DNA from: Sipunculus nudus
Lineage: Eukaryota; Annelida; Sipuncula; Golfingiida; Sipunculidae
DNA: 64,000 bases
Assembly (NCBI GenBank): GCA_026874595.1
Contig: CM049314.1
Location: forward strand, 27,911,729 to 27,975,728
Direction: 5' to 3'
Shown: in pieces, positions 48,033-59,155 of the stretch
Numbering within the stretch: position 1 is the stretch's first letter
Layout of the letters: the number at the start of each line of letters is the position of its first letter
Position numbers and translations under genes: made by a program
The notes under the pieces: generated by a model
The model's database searches: none
What the model was told of the DNA's origin: nothing
Seen by the model: only the letters and a program-made list of their open reading frames with translations

Positions 48033-49203
48033 ACTAGGGATCCTGGGTCTCGACGCTAAGCTGAATTTGTCTATGCGGAGATTTTCAAAATGCGGGTACT
48101 GCCACCTAAAATCTGAGAAAATCCTATCCTTAAACTTACACTTTGATTTTTATAACATTCTTTTACAAAACGAGTCCAGTGACCTTAACCTGTGACCAGG
48201 TGAGAACAAAAACCAAAAATTTTTCTTCTACATTTTGCAGGTAAGCTATATGTGAAGGATGGAAAGCTTAGGATGAAAAGTTGGATTTACAATGAGTCCA
48301 CTATCATTTTAAGACGTGGGCCGTATGACCTTCACATTTGACCTCGGGAACCTGAAATCTAAATCACTCTAACTTCCGTAATGGATCATTATTAAAACAA
48401 GTTTGAAGCTAATCTGTCCAGCAAAACCGGACTTATTGTACAAAAAATATATTTCAATGGATATCCCCTATGACCTTGGAAGATCTGGAAGATGGAAGGT
48501 TTGTGATGAAAAGTTTGACCAAAATCCTTTTAAAGAAATGGGTCGCGTGTCCATGGCCTTGGAAGTTTGGCTTTAATGCATCCACAATCTTTCTGAATAA
48601 GTGGGTTGGGTGATCTTGACCTTGACCCCAAAATGTATAGAGTTCTTGCGATAGGGGTGGGCCATATATAGGTCAAGGTTGAAATCCGTATGTCAATCCA
48701 AACTGAAGTTATCACCAAGAAATAACGTACAGAAAGACGAACAGACAGACAGACACACAGGCAGGATGATTACTTTAGGGCATCCGCTTGAATCCACAGT
48801 TGCAAAGTTGATAGTTTCAATATAATATGGCATTCTCAAAATAAAGGGAAAACAAGTAAAAATAACAAAAAATACAGGTGGCGCCACCAGTCTTCAGGAA
48901 CTGAAGAAACCAGTCATAATCAATATATACGTGAGGTTTCAGGACACTAGGTGAAACTGAAATTGAGAAACGGTCTCAATTGCTGTCATTTGACAGTCTC
49001 AAAACAGGGAAAAAAATTGTTCAAATTAGAAAAAAAGTGCAAGTGAGCCACCTATTTTCGGGATCTAATAACCCTAGTCATTGAAAATATTAAAGTCAAA
49101 ATTCAGAGCAACCCATGCATAAATTGTTAAGACATTGAAGGTTTTGTATCAAGTTTTCACATATTCTGGGCGGTATTTACCAGCCCCACTGTTCGGAGGA
49201 TGT

Positions 49204-49218
49204 AGGTCACAGTGACCT
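49204..49218. promoter_or_regulatory. Perfect IR3 (consensus ERE) in family R
   Basis: AGGTCACAGTGACCT, identical to the site at 35948-35962. Same module position in an independent copy. Confidence 0.6.
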
Positions 49219-49253
49219 AATTTCAGGTTTCCATGGATATTTTTTGTGGACGT

Positions 49254-50558
49254 TGTTACAGGTGCTCTTTTTATTGTGTTACACGGGCGTAACTCGTGTT
49301 GAGACACCCTCGTCGGGTCGTTTATTACATTCGTTTAATCCGTAATGGTTGAACTCTTGTTGTCATGCTGGCTTGGGGCGAGCTCACGTGTACACCATGG
49401 TGTGTAGAGGCACGGCGATGTTTTTTTCTAGATGATTCCTGAAACGCATGCTTACTGTGTTGTTTAAGATCTTTTAGACTGTTCGAGAAGTGGAAAATTC
49501 TCGGCTGGGGGTGAAGAGTATATAAAGGTGCTGTGTTTTAAGGCCGAGACGGCAGCAGAGAAGATTTCCAGCGGACACGGAAGCGTGTGTCAGTTTCTTG
49601 GACCTTATCTGACGAGTGCGGCAATTATAGATTTTCATTTGGACTTCAGTTTACTTTCATGATTGTAACAAGAGCTTTACACTGGACTGTCATTCTCCGA
49701 GAGTATACATTTAAAGAACTTATCGTTGTGACGGTGGTGGTGTCCAGGTACTGTGCACTTTGTGTATTTTACTGTGTGATTGTATTGATTTGTTGTTATA
49801 CCGCTGTTTTACAGTATAATTGTATTGATTTAGTATATTGTAATGTTTTATTTATTGATTAAGTATATTGTAAAATTTATTTAAGAATAAATTATGGTTA
49901 AGCCCCTTTCACACATTCACGGATAGCATCACGGATCATCCCGGATCATCGTACCGGGATCATTCGTGTTGACTCCGTCATCACCGTGTAAACTCCGGGA
50001 ATCACCGTGTTAACACCGTGTTGCATCCATAGTGATCCTTGGCGCACCGGCATTTTCGGAGAAAAAATTAAACCTGCACAAATTTTCGTCCCGGGTACAC
50101 GGGTGAAACATCATCCGTATCAATCCTTGTAGGCACTGGCCCCTCCGTGTAGCCACCATATACATCTGGGAGTCTCCGTGTAGCCACCGGGAGCTCCGTA
50201 TTGAGACAGGCACTTTCCGGGTGCAAGTTTAAGTTTTTCTCCGATCATGCTGGTGCACCAAGGATCACTACGGATGCAACACGGTGTTAACACGGTGATG
50301 CCCGGTGTTTACACGGCGATCCCGTAGATAACACGGATGATTCCGGAACGATGCTCCGGGATTATCCGTGTTGCAATCCGTGAATATGTGAAAGCTCCAT
50401 TTACGAAATCGCGCTGCTGTCCCCGGAACGCCACGGATTAAGGTTCGGGGTGATCCCTGTTGCTATCCGTGAATGTGTGAAAGGGGCTTTATTTGTTTAC
50501 AAAGAACCACTGAATTCTTTATTTATTTCCCTAGACATTTCCGCTGCCTAGTGTTACA
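49254..50558 (+). mobile_element. Solo-LTR-like element
   Basis: Begins TGTTACAGGTGCTC and ends CTAGTGTTACA. It carries a TATATAAAGG promoter-like box at 49518-49527, a GC-richer transcribed-looking stretch, and AATAAA at 49886-49891 followed by a T/A-rich end. Excluding the nested MITE it is about 715 bp. No gag/pol lies nearby, so it is a solo LTR if the call is right. TGTTACAG occurs at both edges, so the exact termini versus target duplication cannot be separated. The 91-residue frame inside is not treated as coding. Confidence 0.5.
49901..50488. mobile_element. PIF/Harbinger-type MITE, palindromic
   Basis: Perfect 28-bp terminal inverted repeats (start AGCCCCTTTCACACATTCAC, 49901-49928 and 50461-50488) flanked by TTA on both sides. 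This gives a 3-bp TWA target duplication typical of PIF/Harbinger. The interior is a long imperfect palindrome, with arms around CACCGTGTTGCATCC / GGATGCAACACGGTG and GATCCTTGGCGCACCGGCA / TGCTGGTGCACCAAGGATC. It is full of CCGTGTT motifs. The 588-bp element has no ORF. It is inserted in the LTR-like sequence. Confidence 0.88.
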
Positions 50559-50640
50559 GAATCTGAATTTTTTTATCTCCATTACAAAATAAGTGTTCAT
50601 CACGCATACGTGATCTGTTTATATTAGGTTCCGTAAGAAC
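50559..50640. other. Short spacer between LTR and resumed family R
   Basis: About 80 bp of AT-rich sequence without clear assignment. Confidence 0.3.
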
Positions 50641-50822
50641 TTCTCTGGATATTCAGGTTAGAGGTTATAGCTAATAGGTTTCTAGGTCAAATGGTGTGAA
50701 AACGCGCAAGTCTAACTGACGGACAGACGGACGGACGGTCGGACGTATGACGGACGCTGCCTGAACACTATAGCTCAGTTGACTTACAGTAAGCTGAGCT
50801 AAAATTTTAGGGTAATAAAAAA

Positions 50823-52071
50823 ACAAGTGAGTCATGGGTCACGACGCTTAGATGACTAGCATGCCATTTTAGTCTTACATTTACAACAGGAACGTATCAT
50901 CTGAAAGCCAAACTGAGATTAATTTCAGATGTGATCTTGACCTTTACCAAGATAGACAGTGAAGACGGATTTCATTCATGAATGGTCAAAACAGGTTGTA
51001 GAAGGAACAATAAGATCAATGTAACGAGTACTTGGTTTAAACTAATTGTCTGTCAAATTTGATGACAAAGATTTATCACTTTCACATGAAATTCTAAAGA
51101 TGATGAAATTTAATTGTATCTTATGGATCAAGGTCAAGGCCACCAGTTTACCTTTTCAAAGAACAACTTGTGATGCAACTTTGGGGTAAAATCTTCAGTA
51201 CTTCAAAAGTAAAATGGGTCAAAATTATACTATATTCACGCATAATTGACTTTGAAGATCAAGGTCAAGCTCTCAAGTTTTCAGACTCCTCCACAATTTT
51301 GGCAGAAACAACTAGTGTGTCTTATTTGAAGAAAAATATGCAGTACTCCTAAAATTACAGGGGTCATAATAAATTACATATTTCTGCAGATATGGATGTC
51401 ATCCAAGAACTGATATGTATGCCGTTTCAAATTTGAGAAAAAATACTTCCAGTACTTCTGGGTTTTAGTGTTCACAAATATTCTCCATTTTTGGCTCATT
51501 TTAATACTAAAGGATGGACACATGATGAAACACCAGGTTTCAGGACACTAGATGAAACACAGCTGGTAAACCGGTGCCATTGATGTAATTTTGCAGTCGC
51601 AAATATAAAGGAAAACTGGGTTCTAATAAAAAAAAACAGGTGGCGTCTCAAGTCTTCAGAAACAGATAAAAGTAATCATAATCAATAAATATACAAGGTT
51701 TCAGGACACCAGAAGAAACCACAGCTGAGAAACTGTCATTTGATTGTCACAAAATAGAAAACAAATAGAAAATACAGGTGGCACCGCCAGTCTTATGCAA
51801 CTAATCTAACTGTCCATAAGATTAACAACATTCATTTCATGTTTTAATCATCGAGATACTCGAGATTTTGTATCAAATTTTTGATTATATCTTTCGGTGC
51901 ACGAACGTTCCCCATAGCCTCAGAGAATACAGGTAGAGGTGACTTAATTTCAGGTTTCCAAGGATATCTTTTTTGAACACACGGGCTTTCATTTAGAGGT
52001 GTTTGGGTCCATCGGTTCCGATATGTTACGTGCTAACTAACGTCCGCTATAGATCAGCATGACTGAGCTAA
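50823..52071 (+). repeat. Family R copy
   Basis: 5' GTGAGTCATGGGTCACGACG at 50827. It then has CAATACTTC/GGGGTCA-type array units (51000-51480), GAAACACAGCTG..AAACTG units, GGTGGCGTCTCAAG and GGTGGCACCGCCAG blocks, and ATTATATCTTTCGGTGCAC. It ends GACTGAGCTAA at 52071. It starts about 25 bp after the previous copy ends. Confidence 0.8.
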
Positions 52072-52086
52072 ACAAAAGATATAATA

Positions 52087-52808
52087 GGTCATGACGCTCA
52101 GCTGAACTGACATACAGTTTATACAAGGAAAATTGTTGTTATTATGATCTGTTGAAAAATATTTGTAAAGCACATTGATCAATGGATAGACTTCCAGAGT
52201 GCCCAAGAGCATGTTTTTGCTCATAATCCTCAGAAAATAGGTAACAGCGATCTTACTTTAGGTTTCCAAGAAGATTTTACTAGGAAATGTAACATGTTCC
52301 CTTCTGACATGTAGGCTACTCTAAACCTGTTCTTTCACAGTGACATAGCTCACAGAAGCGAGTTCATAGTGACCTTATTTTGGATGTCAAATGAGATATT
52401 ACAATACCCATTGTCATTAAGAAAGACATTTTCTGGATCCAACAATTAAGATTTTTGCCCTGTCGTACTTTCTGGGGGCTAAAAATTAGCTTTTTTGCCC
52501 GAAAAAACTTGAATATAGGTTAGAGCCTTATTTCAGGTTCCAAAAAAGACTTGTTAAGGACCTCGCTTGATGTTGCATTGGATGACTCTTAGTCCAAAAG
52601 GAAATATTGGTGGCCTGCCTGACTCTCTGGGTGCTTAAAAGTCACCATGACAAAATATGAGGTTGACGATTTGGCCAGAACATCCTTGGACGTTGTGTCA
52701 GAAGATTCTAGGCTTAACGATTACAATATGTGCCCCGTCTTATTTTCTTGGTGCTCACAATTATTGTTTTTCCAATGGACACAGGACTATTCTACTGATA
52801 TATATATA

Positions 52809-52860
<52 letters not shown>

Positions 52861-53950
52861 CAGCTTGATTGAGATGTTTAAATATTGTTTTGGGTCAGTT
52901 CCCTCCGTCTCTTCGTGTAATCAAATCCTTTGTTATATTTTTCGAGCATCACTCAGCTCACACTGGAAGTCTATAAAATTTTTGCAGGGTCCTTCCTGAC
53001 CTGTCAGTATTCTAGTTTCACTTTTCCAAGGATATTTGACAAGGCTTTAATGGATATTATGTATGTCAAACGAAAACAATTTGTGCCTCTTCTGACTGCT
53101 TAAAGTCATATTTAAGAAATCGCTCGCGGAATATAGGTCATCATGACCAAGTTTCAGGTTCCTAGGAACATTTGCCGAGAACCTCCATGGATGTTGTGTT
53201 AGAAGATTCTGGACCTAACGGATACGATTTGAGCCCATCTCACTTCCAGGGTGCTAAAATCATATTTTCAATAGCTTGCAGAATATAGGTTATAGTGAAC
53301 TAATTTCAAGTTTCAAAAGACATTTTCTTTGAATGTCACATTAGATGATTCTAGGAATCATGAATACAATTTGTGCCCTTTCTGATTATCTAGATGCTTA
53401 AAAAAATGTATTAATTCAATAGAATATAATTAACGTCACCTAATGTCAAGTGCCAAATGATATTTGTCTTAGTCCTCCGTGGATGTACCGTTAGAAGTAT
53501 CTAGTTCTAACGGTTAACGCCTGTGTCAGCCAAACTACTTTTTTTGGGGGTCTCAAAAATAGAGAAAAATGCATACATTAGAAGAAAAATACAGGTGGTG
53601 CTACCAGTCTTCATGAATTGATGAAACCTTCCATGATCAATGTGAATGGAAAAATCATGGCAATAAATGCATCAGTTATTCAGATACTGGAGCTTTTGTA
53701 TCAAATTTTCAATTATTCTTGGGCTACGTACGAGCCCCATAGCTCGGAGGATATGTCGCAGTCACTTAAGTTCGCGTTTCCCAGGATATATTTTATGGAA
53801 CCCCATGGATTTCCAGTTAGAAGATTCTAGGTCTAGCGGTTACAATATGTGACCTGTTAACAGACAATTGTACAGTCGACCGGACGGACGGACGGACGAC
53901 GGACAAGTGATAATCGCTAAAGCTCAGATGACTTTCAGTCATTTTGGCTT
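52087..53950 (+). repeat. Family R copy containing the ~150-bp array, upstream of LRR-Ig gene 1
   Basis: 5' GGTCATGACGCTCAGCTGAA, about 16 bp after the previous 3' end. It contains about seven ~150-bp units (CGCAGAATATAGGTC.., TTTCAGGTTCC, CCTCCATGGATGTTGTGTTA, GAAGATTCTGG, ACGGATACGATTTG, CTGACTCTCTGGGTGCTTAA), interrupted by a (TA)n tract (52798-52859). It then has the C-module and a (GGAC)n array at 53880-53897 and terminal GCTCAGATGACTTTCAGTCA at about 53920-53940. Confidence 0.78.
52798..52860. repeat. (TA)n microsatellite
   Basis: About 30 TA repeats with one slip; short Ile/Tyr frames across it are artefacts. Confidence 0.95.
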
Positions 53951-54327
53951 ATAACAATGGCAAAGAGGTTTACATGATGCATCTGTATCGGACTTTACAA
54001 ATAATAAAGATGTGTACTGAGTTTATATGTTTCCTCCACATTGCAGTTATCTTGTTAAAGTTTGCATGAACATATTCATCCAAAACGCAATAAAATATAT
54101 GGAAGGTAAATTGCTGATAAAATCTTTATTAGAAGGATACTAGTTATGTGTCAACTTAATGCATTAACATTAGATAACCCTACATGCCCTAGATCTATTT
54201 ATATCGCAACTTCCTGGTTTTTAATTACTATGATATATTGGAAGCTACTAGTTTATCACAAGTCCGCATACCCTGGAGTGAACCTTTCCCAACATGCCAT
54301 CGTCTGAGCTAGCAGAAACATATAATC
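53951..54327 (+). promoter_or_regulatory. Upstream region of LRR-Ig gene 1
   Basis: About 380 bp of non-repeat AT-rich sequence between the family R end and the start codon. ACTTCCTGGTTTTTAATTA (about 54210) resembles ACTTCCTAGTTTAACAA (about 59040) upstream of gene 2, consistent with a shared ancestral promoter region. No firm TATA box or transcription start can be assigned. Confidence 0.35.
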
Positions 54328-55635
54328 ATGGATAAGCGGAAGTTACTCTGTACAGTGTATTTCAAATTTTTGCTGATATTCAATCATTTTTCAGAAGTCA
54401 GTAACCGGTCTGCGTGTGAAAGTACAGATAGCTGTCTTTTACACAGTATGCCTGGATGGACTGGAGTACTAAATGTTGAGTTTTTGGAAAAACTAGCAGT
54501 CCTGACAACACTGAACCTGTCGAACTGTAGTGTATTCTCACTGGGAACAAATGCCTCTTCGGAAGAGGTATCGGTAAAATACATGCATCTGTCGTCAAAT
54601 TATATTGATGAAATCGCCAAAGGCCAACTTCTTAAACTACGTACACTTCACGAGTTGTATTTGGACAGGAATAAACTAGAGATTATCGAGCAGGGTGCAT
54701 TCCAAAATCTGACGGAATTATCGATTCTGGATCTGAGTCACAACAATCTCACGGGCTTCATTTATGAGATATTTCAGGGACTGATCAATTTGCAGTATTT
54801 AAATCTGGGTCATAACCAGTTGACTTATTTTACATCAGATCATTTCACCGTATTGCCAAGACTGGCCACACTTCGTCTCCCACATAACAATATAAAGAGG
54901 GTAGAAGCCAAAACCAGCTTGCCGGAGTCTCTTGATTGGCTTGATCTCACAGCGAACAAGCTTCATGGTCTCCCCTATTTTCAGTCATGTGGTGCGACTA
55001 TCACCTTGATGGAAAATGACATTCACTGTGGTTGTATAGTTCCAAACAGCACCATCCATCTCTCAGATAAGTGTAGGATGCAGTTTAAATGTTCTTCACC
55101 CACGCATCTCGAACAGGTAATACCAGACGTGAACATCAATTACAATCATTATGGCTGTAACAATGTGACTGTTATTGATGCATCTACTGTAGAGGAAAGC
55201 GACCTTCCAAGGCACTTGGACTTTATTAATTTTATTGGCTTATGCAACATCTCAGCGCCACATCTTAAATATAACGGCACTCACATTATGTGTCGGGGTT
55301 TTGCTAACCCTGCTCCTGTTCTTGAATTACACAAATCTGGAAAGATAGAATGGTCCGTAAATCCAGATTTGGATGAATCTGGGTTCACCTATTTGTCAAG
55401 ATTTGAAGAATCTGCTCACGGCAATTACACGTGCGTATCTCGGAATAACATAACAAAGGAAGAGCTCAATGTCACTCTCTTGGTTTCTGGTCACGAGAAT
55501 GACAGTACAAGGAGCAGTACTGAGGAAACCAGAGTCATCATTCAAGACATTGTGTTTTGTCCACCCAGTGTATTCTTACTGTTTTTTGCTTCGGCCGCCC
55601 TGATTCTCAGTTGTAACCTTTGTTCAAACGCATAG
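54328..55635 (+). CDS. LRR-Ig membrane/secreted protein 1 (single exon)
   Basis: Intact 435-codon frame; an in-frame TAG 18 nt upstream of the ATG supports the start. Residues 1-25 form a hydrophobic signal peptide. An N-terminal Cys cap (C30, C36) is followed by about seven leucine-rich repeats (about 58-215; e.g. LHELYLDRNKLEIIEQGAFQ, LSILDLSHNNLTGFIYEIFQ). A C-terminal cap has C234, C236, C249, C255 and C277. An Ig-like domain (about 305-386) has the disulphide pair C322/C369 in a GNYTC context and many N-glycosylation sequons. A hydrophobic segment at 412-431 leaves only about 5 residues after it. No TIR, kinase or cytoplasmic motif exists, so it cannot signal through a tail: it is either tail-less type I membrane, GPI-anchored, or a decoy/adhesion molecule. 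The family resembles LRRIG/AMIGO-like proteins, some implicated in mollusc immunity; role here is inferred. It is the tandem paralogue of the gene at 59156, with about half of residues identical by eye and identical cysteine spacing. Confidence 0.93.
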   Translation: MDKRKLLCTVYFKFLLIFNHFSEVSNRSACESTDSCLLHSMPGWTGVLNVEFLEKLAVLTTLNLSNCSVFSLGTNASSEEVSVKYMHLSSNYIDEIAKGQLLKLRTLHELYLDRNKLEIIEQGAFQNLTELSILDLSHNNLTGFIYEIFQGLINLQYLNLGHNQLTYFTSDHFTVLPRLATLRLPHNNIKRVEAKTSLPESLDWLDLTANKLHGLPYFQSCGATITLMENDIHCGCIVPNSTIHLSDKCRMQFKCSSPTHLEQVIPDVNINYNHYGCNNVTVIDASTVEESDLPRHLDFINFIGLCNISAPHLKYNGTHIMCRGFANPAPVLELHKSGKIEWSVNPDLDESGFTYLSRFEESAHGNYTCVSRNNITKEELNVTLLVSGHENDSTRSSTEETRVIIQDIVFCPPSVFLLFFASAALILSCNLCSNA

Positions 55636-55689
55636 TGGGTTGTCATAAGATGGGCTTCCATCTTAGGATCCTTCGAGAATCATGAATGA

Positions 55690-55695
55690 AATAAA
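55690..55695 (+). terminator. Polyadenylation signal, LRR-Ig gene 1
   Basis: AATAAA 55 nt after the stop codon, giving a short 3' UTR. Array repeats resume at about 55740. Confidence 0.6.
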
Positions 55696-55739
55696 GCCAC
55701 TGCAGAATGAGAAACATTCTAAGAAAAATAGCGAAAATA

Positions 55740-56066
55740 AATTCCTAAGAGCTCAATGTCATGCTTTTTGCCCGTAGTTCTTAATAAATAGGCTACCGCG
55801 ACCTTATTCAGAGTTTACAAAGAAAATCTAACCAAGAACTCCCGTAATGCTCAGTTCGATTTATCTACGTCCAACTGCTACGATTTATATCCATCTTAAT
55901 AATAGGATCCTAAAATCATATTATTTCACGTAAATGACAGAATGCAGGTCACAGCGACCTAACTAAGCGTCTCCATGACGATTTTACAGGGACCTTTCTT
56001 GATCTTGATTATATAAGAAGTTTATATTCTTTCACATAGCTCACAATCTTTCATATAGCTCACAGA
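55740..56066 (+). repeat. ~150-bp array, downstream of gene 1 (proximal part)
   Basis: Two units (ATGCTTTTTGCCCGTAGTTC, GCTACCGCGACCTTATT..; GCAGGTCACAGCGACCTAAC at about 55945, ATGACGATTTTACAGGGACC). The array is interrupted at 56066 and resumes at 57481. Confidence 0.75.
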
Positions 56067-57480
56067 CTAGATGTGTCGGCACGACACGAATACCCCAGCC
56101 TGGGGCGAATTAGAAACATTTGTTGCATATTTTGTAATTTTTTTTTAATTTCAGGAGGTGTCGTTTGGCCTAAAGTAGGTCAACAAGGGCAAAACGCAAA
56201 CTAGATATGTAAAGGGTCATTATCAAGCAACACACCAAAAATCAGGCCAGTATCTGCAGGCATTGTGAAAAAAGTCCATACATGTGAATTTTTCATAAAA
56301 ATTTCTGTCTTTCCTGAAATTTTCTATGTTCAGGATCTGTCATATGGTCAAAAATAGGTCAACTGGGACGAAACGCGAACTCGATCTGTAAGTGGTCCTT
56401 ATGCGCCCACAGACCAAACATTAGGCCAGTATCTATAAGCATTGCATTTCGAAACTAGAATATTAGCAAAACATGATAATCAGTTATAAATTTAAATAGG
56501 ACAGGTATGTACCATGTTTTATAACAATCCACAAAATTGTAGGTGGTGCCAGGAAAATTGTGCAGCACGCTCAGACCATCATTCCAAATGATCAAAGTAA
56601 GTTTTGTGAAAATCCACACAAATGGTTCCTGTGATATAAGCTTCTGAGTGTTTTTGTATAATCAACTCTAAATCAAAGAAAAATAGGTCAAGGTCACCAC
56701 GGTTTGCACTTGACCAAGATATTGTTGATATTCATCTTCACTGATGAAATAAAACTCCAACAGTGAATCCTTTTAGAGATTAACTGCACAAAAGGCCAAA
56801 ATTAAAAAAAAAACGATTAAATTGATTCAAAAATCAGAAATTGCAGGTGGCGCCACCAATATTTTGCAGCACGTACAGACTATCAGTCCAAATGATCATA
56901 GTAAGTTTTGTGAAAATCCACACAATGGTTCCTGAAATATAAGCTTCTGTGTGTTTTTCTATAATCAGCTCTAAAATGTAGAAAAATGGTTCAAGGTCAC
57001 CCATCTTAGAACTTGACAGAGAATTAATAGATATACATCTACACTGATGAAATAAAATTCCAACGGTGAATCCTTTTAGAGATATCCAGCTCACAAGGTA
57101 AAAGTAAACAGACGCGTGACGGACGGACGCCGGACGGACGGACAGACGTACAGCTTGGGTGACGACAATCGCCAATCAGCCTATGAGCTGAGGGCTAAAA
57201 ACGGCTGTACGTGTACATTTGTCATGAAAATTTATATTTTTCAAGAAATTTTCTATGTTTAGGAGCCGTAAAACGGTCAAAAGTAGGTCAACCGAGACGA
57301 AACGCGAACTCAATCTGTAAGTGTTCTGCCAACACACCAAAATCAGGCCAATATCTGCAGGCTTTGCGAAAAAAAGTCCGTACAACTGTTTGATTTGGGA
57401 ATGACGGAAGGATGGAAGGACGGAAGGACGTACATGGGTAAAACTGTATGTCCCGGCCAATTCGTGGCGGGGGCATAAAA
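56067..57480 (+). mobile_element. 1.41-kb insertion of a distinct repeat family in the array
   Basis: Array consensus CGCAGA-ATATAGGTCACAG is split: CACAGA ends at 56066 and ATAGGCCACAG resumes at 57481. The insert begins CTAGATGTGTCGGCACGACA and ends near CCAATTCGTGGCGGGGGCAT. It contains three AAGTAGGTCAAC..GACGAAACGC / ATCAGGCCAGTATCTGCAGG units (56130, 56320, 57270). It also has two ~315-bp tandem units (AGCACG.TCAGAC.ATCA.TCC, AAATCCACACAAATGGTTCC; 56553 and 56873), GGTGGCGCCACC at 56846, and a GGACGGAC terminal array (57118-57145). No ORF of note. Confidence 0.65.
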
Positions 57481-58970
57481 ATAGGCCACAGTAAGGTAAT
57501 TTCAGGTTTCCAAACTTTTTTTTACAGGAACCTCCCTGAATATGAATGAAAGTGGAATTTTCTAGGTCCAATTGTGATATATTGTGCAAATCTGACTTAT
57601 ATGATGCTCAAATGGGTTTTCTTCATATATCTTGCTGGATATAGGTCACAGTAGCCTTATTTTGGACGTCCAAGGAGACATTACAATGATCTCCTTTACA
57701 TTAAGTAAGATATTTTTGGATCCAACAATTAAAATGAGTTCAGTGTGCTCAAATTTGGTTTGATTAAGTCACGGACTGTAGGTCATTATGATCTAATAAC
57801 AGGTGTTGGCGGAGATTTGCCCAGGACCTCCTTGAAATATTGTTTGTACCCATCTGACTGTCTGGGTGCTTAAAATTGTTTTGACCAGTAGCGTGCTGTA
57901 TGTGGATCACCATCAGCCAATTTTATGTTTCCAAGGAGATTTGCTCAATATTTCCCTGGGTGAAAACAGATCTACAGCTAATAGATACAATTCGTAACGC
58001 GTCTAACTGTGTGCTGAAAGCTCATTTCTGACGGTTATCTCGCAGAATATGGGTCACAATGGCCTATTCTTTATTTCCAAGGAGATTTGTGCAGAACCTC
58101 TATGGATGTTGTGTTAGAAGATTCTTGGCCTAACGCATACAATTTGTGAGCATCTGACGTTCAGGGGGCTCATATCAGGTTTTTCAATAGCTTGCAGGAT
58201 GTAGGGCAAAATTATTTAATTTCGTGTTTACTTGGAGATTTGCCATGACCTCTCTGTATTTTTGTTAGAAGATCCAGGAGCTAACAGATGCAATGTGGAT
58301 CAATTCCAGGAACTAACCGATACTATCTAACTGCCTGGGTGTTTAAATTCAGTACCTAATATCAGGATTCCGAGGAGATATGCACAGGACCTACATGGAT
58401 GGTATGCTAGAAGATTCAAGAGCTAACGGATACGATTTGTGCCCTGTCTGAATGTCTGGGTGTTAAACATCATGCTTTTGCCCGGTTGCTCGCAGAATAT
58501 GTTAAATTTATGTAACTATGACTTAATTTCAGGTTTTTAATTATATTTGCCCAGAGACAATATGGATGCTGTTATATATCGTAGGCCGAATGGACAGAAT
58601 TTGTGTCCATCTGACCTACAGGGTGCTCATATTATGTTTTCCCCTACTGCACTCAAATTATAGGCCACCGTGACTTGAAAGGACAACTTTCCAGGACCTA
58701 CCAGAATGTAATGTTAGAATATTGTTGGCCTAATAGAAACAATGTGTACCCCGTCTGATTGACTGGGCGCATATTTGTGGCCCATAGCTCGCAAGAAAAG
58801 ATAACCATGATCTAATTTCAGGTTTCCTAGTATATTTGCCTGATACCTCCGTGGATGTACAGTAAGATCTTTCTAGGTCTAACAGTGACGTTTTGTGCCC
58901 TGTTGACGGTCGGACCAGACAGACAAAGGGTGATCGCTACAGCACAGATGACCTACAGTCAGCTGAGATA
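57481..58970 (+). repeat. ~150-bp array upstream of LRR-Ig gene 2, ending in family R terminus
   Basis: About eight units (markers near 57640, 57770, 57895, 58045, 58195, 58495, 58650, 58790), each GCAGAATAT.GGTCAC.., TTTCAGGTTTCCAAGGAGAT, CCTCC.TGGATGTTGTGTTA, GAAGATTCT.GGCCTAACG, ATACAATTTGTG, CTGACTGTCTGGGTGCT. It ends with a short GAC array, AAGGGTGATCGCTACAGCAC and CTACAGTCAGCTGAGATAAA at about 58968. Same layout as 52200-53950 upstream of gene 1. Confidence 0.78.
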
Positions 58971-59155
58971 AAATGATAACGGTGCTGTCGTTTTAGGCCC
59001 CACCAGCCCACAACACAATATTTAATGGTTTTAATAGTTACTTCCTAGTTTAACAACAATGCTGCATAGGTAGCTGAAAGCTCATAAACAAATATATTAA
59101 CGCACTCAACGATGACCTACTTTTTTATGCATCGGCTGATGCATTACAGTTCATC
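58971..59155 (+). promoter_or_regulatory. Upstream region of LRR-Ig gene 2
   Basis: About 185 bp separate the repeat terminus from the ATG. TTACTTCCTAGTTTAACAAC (59038) resembles the gene 1 upstream block. A promoter must lie here or inside the repeats; no core element is certain. Confidence 0.35.

Larger units (their letters stand above)
48037..50802 (+). repeat. Family R copy split by an LTR insertion
   Basis: The 5' end is GGGATCCTGGGTCTCGACGC. DR1-type array units run to about 48780. GGTGGCGCCACC is at about 48887-48898 and the IR3 at 49204-49218. The LTR-like block (49254-50558) then interrupts the GGTTTCC..GGAC..CTCT module. The element resumes at about 50630 (AGGTTCC..AACTTCTCTGGATATTC), then a GGAC array and terminal hairpin ending at 50802. 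Confidence 0.75.

Noticed and set aside
49587-49862. 91-residue plus-strand ORF after a TATA-like box
   Set aside because: It sits in the R/U5-like part of an LTR-like element and shows no protein similarity; treated as non-coding.
57176-57589. 137-residue minus-strand ORF
   Set aside because: It spans an inserted repeat and the array; the composition follows the repeat consensus.
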